A stretch of DNA of 64,000 nt from contig CM051032.1 of the NCBI GenBank assembly GCA_027627225.1, forward strand, positions 64,206,637 through 64,270,636. The letters run 5' to 3'. The notes under the pieces were generated by a model. It made no database searches. It was not told the origin of the DNA and worked only from the letters and a program-made list of their open reading frames with translations. How positions within the stretch are numbered: position 1 is the stretch's first letter; the number at the start of each line of letters is the position of its first letter. Below are positions 33,141 to 44,300 of this stretch, piece after piece. The position numbers were made by a program, and so were the translations under genes. Origin of the DNA: Congeria kusceri. Lineage: Eukaryota; Mollusca; Bivalvia; Myida; Dreissenidae.

Positions 33141-34403
33141 TTTTTTCCGTTTGCTTAAATATGCAACCGTATTACAGCAATAACAATGTGCATAAGTAAT
33201 TACAAAATGCTTAATTTAAATAAATGTCAGCATTATATTTAACCTCTAAGTTCTTAATTTGATTTCTTTCAGCATGCCTTTAAAAACGTGCGTTCTATGC
33301 AACAAGCGGCTTAAACTACACCAGCGCCGACCCATTAACAAACATGTCTGCAAATTTTTAAAGAAGAATTTTATGTTAGATGCAACGAAAGAACAATTTA
33401 TCTGTGGGACCTGTAGTCGCCCAGCTTACAACGATACATTTCAACAACCTACACGCGACACCTCTAGCAGTTCAACGCTGTCTCAAGATAAAGAAACTGT
33501 CCTTCAAAGCAGCTCCCCGTCAATAAAAATGAATGTTAAGACTACTTCAAAAAGTCATGCCTATTGTTTTATTTGTAAGAAACCTGGACCTAAATTAATT
33601 GTTGTTCCTGCGAATATCAGAACGGAAACCTTCGCCAACCACAATGTTCTCATTACAGCGGAAAGTAGGTGTTGCCCAGGCCATATCAAACAAGGTTGTA
33701 CTGCTTTTGAAGAAAACGTCATATCACGTCTTTCAACTATTGACAGTGCATTTTTTAACAGATCCTATCTGCTTAAACTGCTAAATACAGTTCGGGTGTA
33801 TTCCATTCGATCAACCAATTAAAGGCTGTCTTTTGACAATTGGGTGATGAAGATATTATGAACCTAACTGGGATTTCTGTGTCTAACTTTAAACACCTAT
33901 TGAATGCCGTTGGACCTTCCCTCAGAAACACGCATGCAAGAACTGTGGCAACCACTCTTGACATTTTTCTTTTTAAGTTGAAATCGGGTCTTTCAAATAA
34001 AGTTCTTGCAACACTTTTTGATATTTTCAAATCGAGCGTCAGAAGAGCTATACACACATCAAAAAAAGTTCTTATTTCCAGCTTTGTGCCGTGTAATATT
34101 GGGTTCTCCCACATATCACGTGAAGATGTTATTAATAAACATACAAGTGCTTCAGCGCAAATTCTGTTCACCGAAAACTAAGAACATGTTATTCTCGTCC
34201 TTGACGATACGTATATAAATATTCAAAAAAGTGGAATCTTTCAATTTCAAAGGCAAACATATTGCATGCACAAAGGACGACGTTTAGTGAAACCCATGGT
34301 TATTGTTACTACTTCAGGGTATTTTATTTCTGTAATCGGGCCATATTTGGCAAATAGTAAAAACAATTATGCTTCAATACTGCAACATATAAATCAGAAA
34401 ATG

Positions 34404-35525
34404 TAACTACATTGACAAAATTAGCCTGCTATACATATCTCGGCTTTAAGGCTAAAGAGCAAACATTATAACTGTTTTACAACATTCTTTTAAAATCGAT
34501 AGTTATACCCACTATGTTGCGGTCGTTTTTTTTTATGACCGGGGGATTTGTTTATAAATTGTATTATTGTGTACGGCAATTGTATATATTAAAGGCTTAA
34601 CTCTATAAAACATTGTTTATATGTGTGTTTCAAACACCTTATGGCTTTATAACTGATTTTAACGTGTGTTGGCATACTATGCCCTGCATACACTTTTCAT
34701 GTACTTATTTATTACGTTTGCTATTTTTATTGACTAATTTTACAATTTATTTCGACTCATAGTACATTTCAGACTAAACGACAAAGTCTAATAAGGTATA
34801 ATTATAACCGCGAAAGCCCTATATTTCTTTTTGATAGGGTGTATGGTTCGGTAGACTTTGGCCATAAAACACTATGACAAGATAAAACACAATAAGCCAC
34901 AATAATATGTGCAAAATCTCTATATTTCGTCTCGATAGGGCGCATATTTCGAGTACTACTTACTATTTGGTACAGATATATTATATAAATGATTATTGTT
35001 GTGACTAAACTTCATTTGAGTTTCTTAATTATGAATATACATGTTGTTCAATGACACATATATATATACGCATGAAAAGATACATATTGCGTGTTGCATC
35101 TTAAAGTTTGTATTTTAGTGTTTGCCTGATAAAATACATATTTAACATGTTGGTATGTTTTATACTATATATCTTTATTATACTCGAATATATGTTTAAA
35201 ATCCTTTTCTCTCATTAAGACTATAAATTATAATTCCTGTTTTTCATGGTCTCATTAGACTATACATCGTAATTAACTTTTGGTGTGAAAGATCAATGTA
35301 TTTTAAATTATTTTAACATCACAAACTTATAATTATAGGAATGATATTATTATTAATTTACTTAAATAAAACTTTCTAAATAAAGATTCTTCTCCGCAAG
35401 AACGTATGCTCATGAATGTTATGTAAATATATGTATATAGTTTACCATGTCAAGTATGTAAATATGTTGTCCTCATGTGCCACATTTGGCGTATTGGATC
35501 TGAATAAATAATGTCTGTCTGTCTA
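34404..35525 (+). mobile_element. Probable retroelement 3' fragment inserted in the transposase
   Basis: The transposase frame breaks off after HINQKM (34403) and resumes at NNIEEIKNWV (35526). The intervening 1.1 kb is non-coding and ends TTGGATCTGAATAAATAATG then GTCTGTCTGTCT, a short tandem tail typical of a LINE or SINE 3' end. It could instead be an intron, since GTAACT lies at the left edge, but no clear acceptor is visible at the right. Confidence 0.45.
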
Positions 35526-36249
35526 ATAACAAATAACATCGAAGAAATAAAGAACTGGGTCAAGGAAAACGACGTATTTGTAGTTGAAAGAGGTTTCCGT
35601 GATGCCATTTCTCTACTTGAGGATCTCGGGATTCAAGCACAGATGCCATCTTCTATTCCGCGAGGAACAAATCAACTACCAACAGAGTTGACCAACTCTT
35701 CACGGCTCGTCTCAAAGGTACGGTTGTTATTTCTGCGTATTACAGTACTCAATAATTATTGCTGGTTACATATGCATGTTACGTAGACTCACATTCAATA
35801 TTCCATCGATGCAGCTAGTGCCATATGTACGTGTAATTGATCATATTTAAAGTGTATATCATTCATGTCAATTATTGTCAAAATAAGCAGATGAAAGTGA
35901 CACTATAACTTGAATACAGACCAATAAACATAAATATGGCGAAGGAAAATCTAAATTATCTAATAAATCAACAAATACGACTGTCGACGTTTGCATACTT
36001 TATTAGTGTTTTGTAACCTATTGGAACTGTGGAGTCAACGTATATACATGTATTTGAGCTTCTGTCTGAACATCCGAAAAATAGTTTGTCGTTAAAAAGT
36101 AACTAAGTGTATTACAACAATGGTTTTTATAATCTTTTCTTTTGTTTTAAATCGTACATGACAATTGACTTTAATTGTTTTAATTTACATGTATGTCAAT
36201 ATATCTGTTGTAAGATCGTACATGCGCATGTTTAAATCCTTATTAAATA

Positions 36250-36662
36250 CCTAGTTCACATTTGGACTAAGATGCGTCTACGGCGCCCGTAAACTCTCCT
36301 TAACTCGCTTTCCGTGTGGCCTCCTTAAGGATTTTCGTATGACATCGTACGGATTTACGGGCACGGTACCCTCTACGATTCTGTTGAACTGAAAGTTATA
36401 CACATTTTAAAAGTCGTAAGCACGTAGCTCGTAGACATATCGTAGGTGGTACCGTCCGACGTCCGCACGAATGCCCCACGGGCTCCGTACGATTTCCGGA
36501 TTCGCCATCACCTGCTCCCGAAAGTCAGTAGAAAAATTTGCACGGAGGTCATATACAATGTCAACACAGAAGCAGAAACCCATAGCCACCTATGATGCCT
36601 AAAATCGTACGGAAAATCGTAAACGAATTTATCGTACGACGCCGGGCCAAATGTGAACTAGG
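36250..36662. mobile_element. 413-bp MITE with 16-bp perfect TIRs, CpG-rich, in the transposase intron
   Basis: The ends are CCTAGTTCACATTTGG and its exact inverse CCAAATGTGAACTAGG. The interior is far richer in CpG than its surroundings and repeats CGTACG/TCGTA words (TCGTACGG, CTCCGTACG, ATCGTACGACG). There is no ORF of note. No clear target-site duplication is visible. It lies 56 bp upstream of the exon start at 36719. Confidence 0.8.
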
Positions 36663-37473
36663 CATGAGCTATTGAAATCGTCAATCGATTATTCTTGTAT
36701 TTCGCATTATAATTGCAGGTTAGATGGGTGGTCGAAGCTGCTAACGCCCGAATTAAACGATGGAAGTACTTAGACCACATCCTTCCAACAAATCAAGTGC
36801 CATACATAGGCGACTATATTAAAATTATGTGTGCTTTATGCAACAAGTTTCTTTCACCTTTAAATGCCACCTCTGACTCTTCGGAAGATCTGCTATGTGC
36901 TGAAAGGATGCTAGCTAAATTAAATGACGAAAATACATTGCTAACATTTATAGAAGAAAACAACCTTAATCGCCGTAGTATAAGTAAATGGGCAACTGTA
37001 AGCGACACTGTCACATACTTTCCTGAACTGTAAGCGACACTGTCACAGACTTTCCTCAACTTGATGAAACAATGCTTAAACTCCTGACATTAGGCACATA
37101 CCAGTTGAAGCTGTCCATCTTACATTCAGGAATACATGGGTTCTGAATGCACAATCGATGTATTCAGAGAAACTTGTGATATCTTGCGTGTGCGTCTCCA
37201 GAGTCGTCATATTATTTCCAAGACATATGGATTCAATATGATTCAGACCATGTTAAAGCATGGTACTGTCAATGCCGGGCAGGTGCGCGAACACTTAGCA
37301 CATGTTCGCATGTTGCATCTGTCATTTGGTATATGTCTGGATTAGTAGGACAAACAAACAATTGTGGCATACAGGACTGGAGTAAGTTCATTAATGATGC
37401 CTTTCATGTGCCACAAACTGTGGACACCTCCGACTCCGAATCCGAGTCTGATTTCAGTACTGTGGAAGAGTAA

Positions 37474-38375
37474 ATAATACGCAAGTGGATTGATAGATTT
37501 CCTTTCGATGGTTTTCCCTGTCTTAATTTTCAATGCTGAACACACTCATGAAATGAATGTTCACCATACAACTGAATCGCCATTAAAACAGGAATAGTCA
37601 CCGGACAGCCGCGATTATTCGTATAATCGCATTTTCAGCAGAATAGCATCATTTCTAAATAATACAAAACATCATTCTGTAATTGCAATATCACTGTACA
37701 ATTTGACCCACAATTGTAAAAACAGGATATATATGTCTTTAACGTACTAAATACAAAACAGGTTGAATTTAAATTGTTTATTGGCTGACAAACAACGATA
37801 ATGCGAAAATTATTCTGATTATAACATGAGTTGACATATTTTTGCAATTATAATTGGAACTACTTTTTACTATGTACCGCTTAGAATCGGGACTTCTTTT
37901 TGTGTTGTTTATTGTGAAGCTTAACAACGATAATATTGTGCTTTGTCTATAACATAAATTAGCGAGTTGTTGGTAAAATTACATATATGCACACTTATAT
38001 ATATAAACTTCTTAAACCAAATGACACATTAATACATATTTAGAACGTTGCCATAGCAACCATAATAAAGTGATAGAATTTCTAAGAAAAATTGTTTTCA
38101 CACATCTGAAAGATTGTCCTTGTAGACAAAAGTACGTTCAATAACTTTTGAAACAGGGCATATTTTCACCCTTCGTGAACCTAGGCCTATTAGCAGTAGA
38201 CTTTCAGCATCATGCGTCAACGAACCTTGTGGATAAACGTCATGTATATATTTCATTCATGTTCTTCATTTATTTTTCATTGCATGGTCAGTGATTGGCC
38301 CAACCGCAAGTGTGGAAAAGAGACAAGGAATAAAGTCTACTTACATGTGTTAGGAAATTGAGTGGAAAAGTCTGT
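37474..38375. other. Spacer and presumed 5' region of the opsin-like gene
   Basis: AT-rich, no gene seen. A promoter or 5' UTR exon for the receptor is expected here or further upstream, but no core element stands out. Confidence 0.35.
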
Positions 38376-41300
38376 ATGGCTCAAGTGTATGAAATGCAGT
38401 TATTAAATAATCGGACTTCCAATGATTCATTGCATTTGCCGGACAGCCTTAATGTGGCGCAAATAACTGCCGGGACAATTTGCATAATCCTCATGCTGCT
38501 GGGCACATTATTTAACTTGGGCGTCTTGATGACATTCCATCGTTGTCCACATCTTAAAACGCCAATTAACGTTTTGATCATTGGCCTCGTTGTTTGTGAC
38601 GTCGTTGGCATTTTCGGCGGATTTCCGTTTGTCATAGTTTCCTGCTTTTCCGGGCAGTACTACTTTGGAGAATTCTGGTGCAAAATACACGGGTCATTGA
38701 TGGCTGCTGTTGGGATTGCAAACATCAGCATTCTCACAGCAATATCTCTCAATAGGTACTTTATTATGCTTCACACGGCACGCGCCCGCTCATTTACAAC
38801 TCTGAAGGCAGTGGCAGTGATTTTGGGGTGTTTTGGACACGGCTTACTGTGGGCTTTGTTCCCCTTTATGGGGTGGGGGAATATCACTCTGGAGCCAAGT
38901 AGATTAAGCTGTGGGCCGGATTGGACTAATAGAAACATTTCCAGCGTCTCGTACAATATCAGCATGATGTTCATCGATATAGCAGTTCCACTGATGATAA
39001 TCTGTGTATGTTATATAAAGATTTTTATTAAGGTGAGTGGTTTTATATTGATATAGGTATAGTCATATAGCCCACCAAGTGTTTTTTCGGCGTAGCTGTC
39101 TAAGAAGGTGAGTGGTTTTATATTGATCTAGGTATATTCATATAGCCCACCAAGTGTTTTTTCGGCGTAGCTGTCTAAGATCACTTTTGACCTAGATTGG
39201 GTAACTTATCTAATTTTAGGGAATGCAAACTTACACCAATGGTTTAATGTATACCAACAACTGTTGCATACTTTTGGGGATTAAATGTTACATAAGCGGT
39301 TAAAATAACGTTATAAACATCTTTTTGATATACACTCTAGAACTGAGCATAAGTATGAACATATTTTCTCATTGTATGTCATGAACGGAATATTATGTTC
39401 ATTCCCAGAATTAATACACTATGTATTTAGCCTAGCGGTACGCTCTATAAATAAAAATTGATTCTAGCGAGTTCAACACACCCACGATCATTCTAAAAAT
39501 AGCCCGCGTTTAGCTGCCGGTGTATAGCTGTTCTTAATATACATACATCAATTAGCGTCCAGAGAATCATAAGAGCGAATATTTCAATAAAGGGGGAATT
39601 TATGTTTATAAACTGACTACTTGTTTATTTGATATTTAATTGCGATTGCGTTCTGTTAATAATTAATTAGAATTACACATTTCTATCAACTTCTCCCGTA
39701 AATAAACTAGAAAATATCTTTCAATAAATAAAATGTGGTGAAATAAGTCTCTGAATACGACGAAATGTTATTCATGTTACTTTTACTTCATTTGCGTAGC
39801 ATTAATACATGATTTGCAACACCAATTATACACAGAAACCCTTGATATATTATATTCCTACCGAATATAATGTGCAATCGCCATAGTCTTATGAAATTTT
39901 ATGTTTGTGCTATCAAAATGGAAGTCATCATTATTTCAAATGCGCCTAATGTTCTCTGAAGATTGCTTTTCGTTAGGATACATGGTATAAGGCTAAAAAT
40001 ATAATCAATTGTTTCTCAGGCAGTTTTCCCCAAAAATCAGGAGATAGGGCGAGTTTCATTTATTGAATTATTTTTTCTTCTACTCTTTTCTATTGGCACT
40101 ATGTAATGGCTTAGTTAAACAAGTAATTAAGTACAGATTAAAGACAATTTTAAGTTTTAATAACAACATAAGCATTCCTTTTTTATAAAATTCTTAATAT
40201 AGATTTATTAATCACAAACCGTCATTTATGCAAGCTGATGTAAAAAGGCAATCAATTTGAATGTTCATAATTAACATAAGTGCCTTCAAATTAATACATT
40301 ATCAGCATTAAAATACTTCTATTTATATAATTTAGCTTTTAGTAATTCATATTTTTATAACTGTCCAAAATAAGAATTATTTTTGCAGTAAATCACCAAT
40401 AATTTTTGGAAAGGAAATTCTACACTTGTCAATGCCGTTGGCATTTCGATTGTTTCCATAGGACTTATACTGACACAGATTTTCTTTTTAAAAAAATGGA
40501 ATGAAATATGCAATATTATACAAGCAAAAGCATCTACGAAACAAAAGTTTAAATAAAAAAATAGACGATATTTATAAAGGTTCCCAATCGAATATGATTT
40601 TTGTTCTTCAACATTTACACAATATTTCAGATAGGAACAAAGCTACTGGAAATACCGGGTTACTTGTCTTCCGCTATGTTAAAATTCGGATTCGTTTAAT
40701 TTTAAGCCGCTGTCCATGGAATTTTATTCAATACATCGTAATTTTAGTAATAGTTCTTATGAACGTTGATGAACTTTATTCGTCCGAAATATTTTTATAA
40801 TTTACGAAAGGCATTGTTCAAAAGCGCTTGGTACGAACGAAATACTATAATGTACATACTGGTTTACTCCAGAATCATCACCAGTTATAGCATACAGAAA
40901 ATAGACGACAGCAAGTTACCAAAATGTTAATACATTACGGATTTCAAATGCGTAGTTTTTGTATTTTGTTCGGTAACATGCCCATTAGAAACACTTTCCT
41001 ACAAAGTCTTATTTTTATTAACATATTGATGGACTGCTCCTTTAAAACCCGGGCGCGATCGTCCAAAAAAAGTAAATAAATATTTTTTGGCATTAAATCA
41101 ACTTCGTGGCGGGCCATAAAAATACATTGCTGCGCTGCCTGAGAAACAAATCAGTTTAACTTTTTTAGCCTATAAATGATTAATTGACTTCGAAATGTGT
41201 ATGTATTATGCAAAGATAACTTCCAAGATGAAGGTAGGGTATATTACTTAAGAAAAACTATACGCGTCTGATAAAAATAATTTTCATTCATTCCCGCAAC

Positions 41301-44300
41301 TCTTTTCGTACATTGTTAATTTGTAAAATTTGGCTGAAAAATTTATACAATAATAATGTTTACGTACATTATTTAGGTTATTCATGTATCACTGGTGAAA
41401 AGCTGGGGCGGTATGATCGGGTTATTTACGGTACAAATATTAATAATTATTTAATTAATCACAAATTAATTTTGGGATCCGAGAAGTTTTCTTGTGGTGT
41501 CCGAAAAATCTGGGGTCCGAGAAGTCTCCTTATATAGATGGAGACCGAACAATCTGGGGTCCGAGAATCCACGTAACCGATCATCTTGGCCCTCTTGTAT
41601 CATATGTTTAGGGTAAAAATGATATCTCGGTATATTAATGTCAACGCCGATTGTCTTTTTTAAAGACATTTCTTGTTTTTATATAAACTCATTTATAAAC
41701 ACGATATAATACGACATAGGGAAAGGACTTTACACATTAAGTAGAGGGATCGATATAATAAGATATAGAGAAATATCTTTACAAATTTAAAAGAGGGGTC
41801 TATGAAATAAGATGTACCGGTAAAAGTATATACAGCTTTGACACCGAAAGCGCTAAAATACGTGAGTGTGAAACACAAAATATATCATTACAGCTATAGT
41901 AATTGTGCTGTAAAAAGAAAAGCAAGAAACAGCAACGTTATTGTATGACTCTGGATCGACTAAATAGTCAAAAACCAAGAATGTATGTTTAGGGGCTGGA
42001 TTACCGGAAAGCAAAATATTTCACTATTTTTTTCGTCAATCCGTTATTAATTTTAAATATAACAATAATGTAAAACGAATGTACAGCTGTACGCATAAAG
42101 AAAATATGTATGTTTGACAATGTTTATCGTGCTATCCAAAACCTGATAAAATTTAAGAACAGTCTTAATTATGCCGATGCAAATAATTCTAGATTATATT
42201 GTGTTCTTACTTCACACAGTGTATATTACAAATACATTAATACTACTATTAACATGATATAATTAATATCGTCTTTAGCATTTGACTGTATTTCATTACA
42301 CCTGAAATTTCATCATATAATATAACCTGATCTAAAAATGAGAACATTACACTTTGTCCGACAAAAATTGCGTAAAAACTGTTATTTATACTTTAAGAAA
42401 CCCTCGGTTTCAAACCAAAGGCACATCGTAATCCTTAAAATTCGAGGCATTAAACTAAGGTTAAGGGGATACAACAGTTTCACGCTCAACCCTCGATGTT
42501 TATGCTTACGTATCCCACTAGTAACGCAACTGAAACGATTCCGTGACGCAAGGCCTCATTGAGTCCAAACGTGACACAAGACATTATTGTGTCCAAACGT
42601 GAAACAAAACCTCATTGAGTCCAAACGTGACACAAGACCTCATTGAGTCAAAACGTGACATAAGGCCTCATTGACTCCAAACGTGACACAAGGCCTCATT
42701 TAGTCCAAACGTGACACAAGACATTATTGTGTCCAAACGTGACACAAGACCTCATTGAGTCAAAATATGACACAAGACCTCATTGAGTCCAAACATGACA
42801 CAAGACCTTATTGAGTCCAAACGTGACAAAATACCTCATTGAGTTCAAACGTGACACAAAACATTATGAGTCCGAACGTGACACAATACCTCATTGAGTC
42901 CCAACTTGACACAATTCCTTATTGAGTGCAAACGTGACACAAGACCTCATTGAGTCCAAACGTGACACAAGGCCTCATTGAGTCCAAACGTGACACAATG
43001 CCTCATTGAGTCCAAACGTGACACAAGACCTCATTGAGTCCAAACGTGACACAAGACATTATTGAGTCCAAACGTGACACAATACCTCATTGAGTCCAAA
43101 CGTGACACAAGGCCTCATTGAGTCCAAACGTGACACAATGCATTATTGAGTCCAAACGTGACACAATAACTTATTGAGTCCAAACGTGACACAAGACCTT
43201 ATTGAGTCCAAACGTGACACAAGGCCTCATTGAGTCAAAATGTGACACAAGGCCTCATCGAGTCCAAACGTGACACAATACCTCAGTGAGTCCAAACGTG
43301 ACACAAGGCATCATTGAGTCTAAACGTGACACAAGACCTCATTGAGTCCAAACGTGACACAAGACCTCAGTGAGTCCAAACGTGACACAAGACCTCATTG
43401 AGTCCAAGCATTGTATTTTGGTTAAACGACCATTTTCCATAGACAAATAGCCTCATAACGAGCAATATTTCCAAGTCACACCTCAATAGGTTGCTTGTTT
43501 ATTGAAAATAGCAACATCCTTTCCAGAAGTCGCAGTGGTGAAATTGATATGTTGTGCAACTTGCGATGAGGGTGGTCGATAGTTCGATCTCTATTCGGGA
43601 AGCGTTTGAATGATCTTTCTCAAAAATTCACAGTTCTAGTTCTAGTTCTACCCAGGAAACGGACTCCTCCTCAAGCAACGAGCTCAATGCTAATGTTCTT
43701 GGCAAAACTGTTTTAAACTTACAAGTTATGTTTCAAGTAAAATTTAAAACCACATTTATCGTACAATGTAAATACTTGTCGTAATATTGCTACAATGTTT
43801 ATAAAGACGCTTTAAAATACATTATCATTTAGGGTCTATTTAAGACAGCAATTTCTTACACTATTGTCACAGGCAATGGTATAAAAATTCACTTGAGAAA
43901 ATGAGAACCGCGATTGTAGTTAACCGTTGTGGACGAGGGTGATAACAAGGTGCTAAACTGAATCCAATATGAAAATCCAATATGGTCTTATAGCCATATT
44001 AACATTTTTGTCTTCAGGTTCACAGTCACACTTTGCAGACTGCAAGCCACGGCACGGCCTCTCGCATTGCTGAAATACAAATAACCATGTCTGCATTTCT
44101 GATCATAGGTATGTCAAACATCTCCACATCTGATCTTAGGTGTGTGAACCATATCCACTTCTTTTCGAAGATACGTGAGCCATCTTCATTTCTTGTCATA
44201 ATTATGTTCATTATCTCTACTTCTTACTATACGTATGTGCACCATCTAAACTTATTAATAGCCATTTGTATGAGAACCATAAGTATGTATACTATTTCTA

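Larger units (their letters stand above)
33273..37473 (+). pseudogene. Decayed spliced DDE transposase (DDE_Tnp_4-like) with zinc-finger N-terminus and SWIM-like C-terminus
   Basis: An acceptor (TTTCTTTCAG, 33272) precedes ATG 33274. The N-terminal part has paired cysteines (CVLCNKRL; CGTCSRPAY; CFICKK). From 33840 a helix-turn-helix reads GLSNKVLATLFDIFKSSVRR, followed by the first catalytic block VILVLDDTYINIQKSG (after an in-frame TAA at 34179). The next block is VFVVERGFRDAI, where the second catalytic Asp (DRGF in relatives) has become Glu. Exon end 35717 (GTACGG) joins exon start 36719, giving RLVSK-VRWVVEAANARIK with the third acidic residue. A SWIM-like WYCQCRAGAR...CSHVASVIWYM follows, and the frame ends SDFSTVEE at 37471-37473. 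Lesions include a frame change near 33800 with a TGA, the TAA at 34179, an insertion between about 34404 and 35525, a 32-bp duplication near 36991-37054, and shifts near 37110 and 37225. Superfamily placement (Harbinger/IS5-like) is uncertain. Confidence 0.8.

Noticed and set aside
40501..40800. 99-codon ORF as a missing opsin exon
   Set aside because: It lacks a matching splice phase and membrane or loop features; the exon at 44018-44108 fits both phase and TM6 sequence.
42545..43410. Possible CRISPR array
   Set aside because: The 28-bp units abut without unique spacers and drift gradually; it is an intronic minisatellite in a eukaryotic gene.
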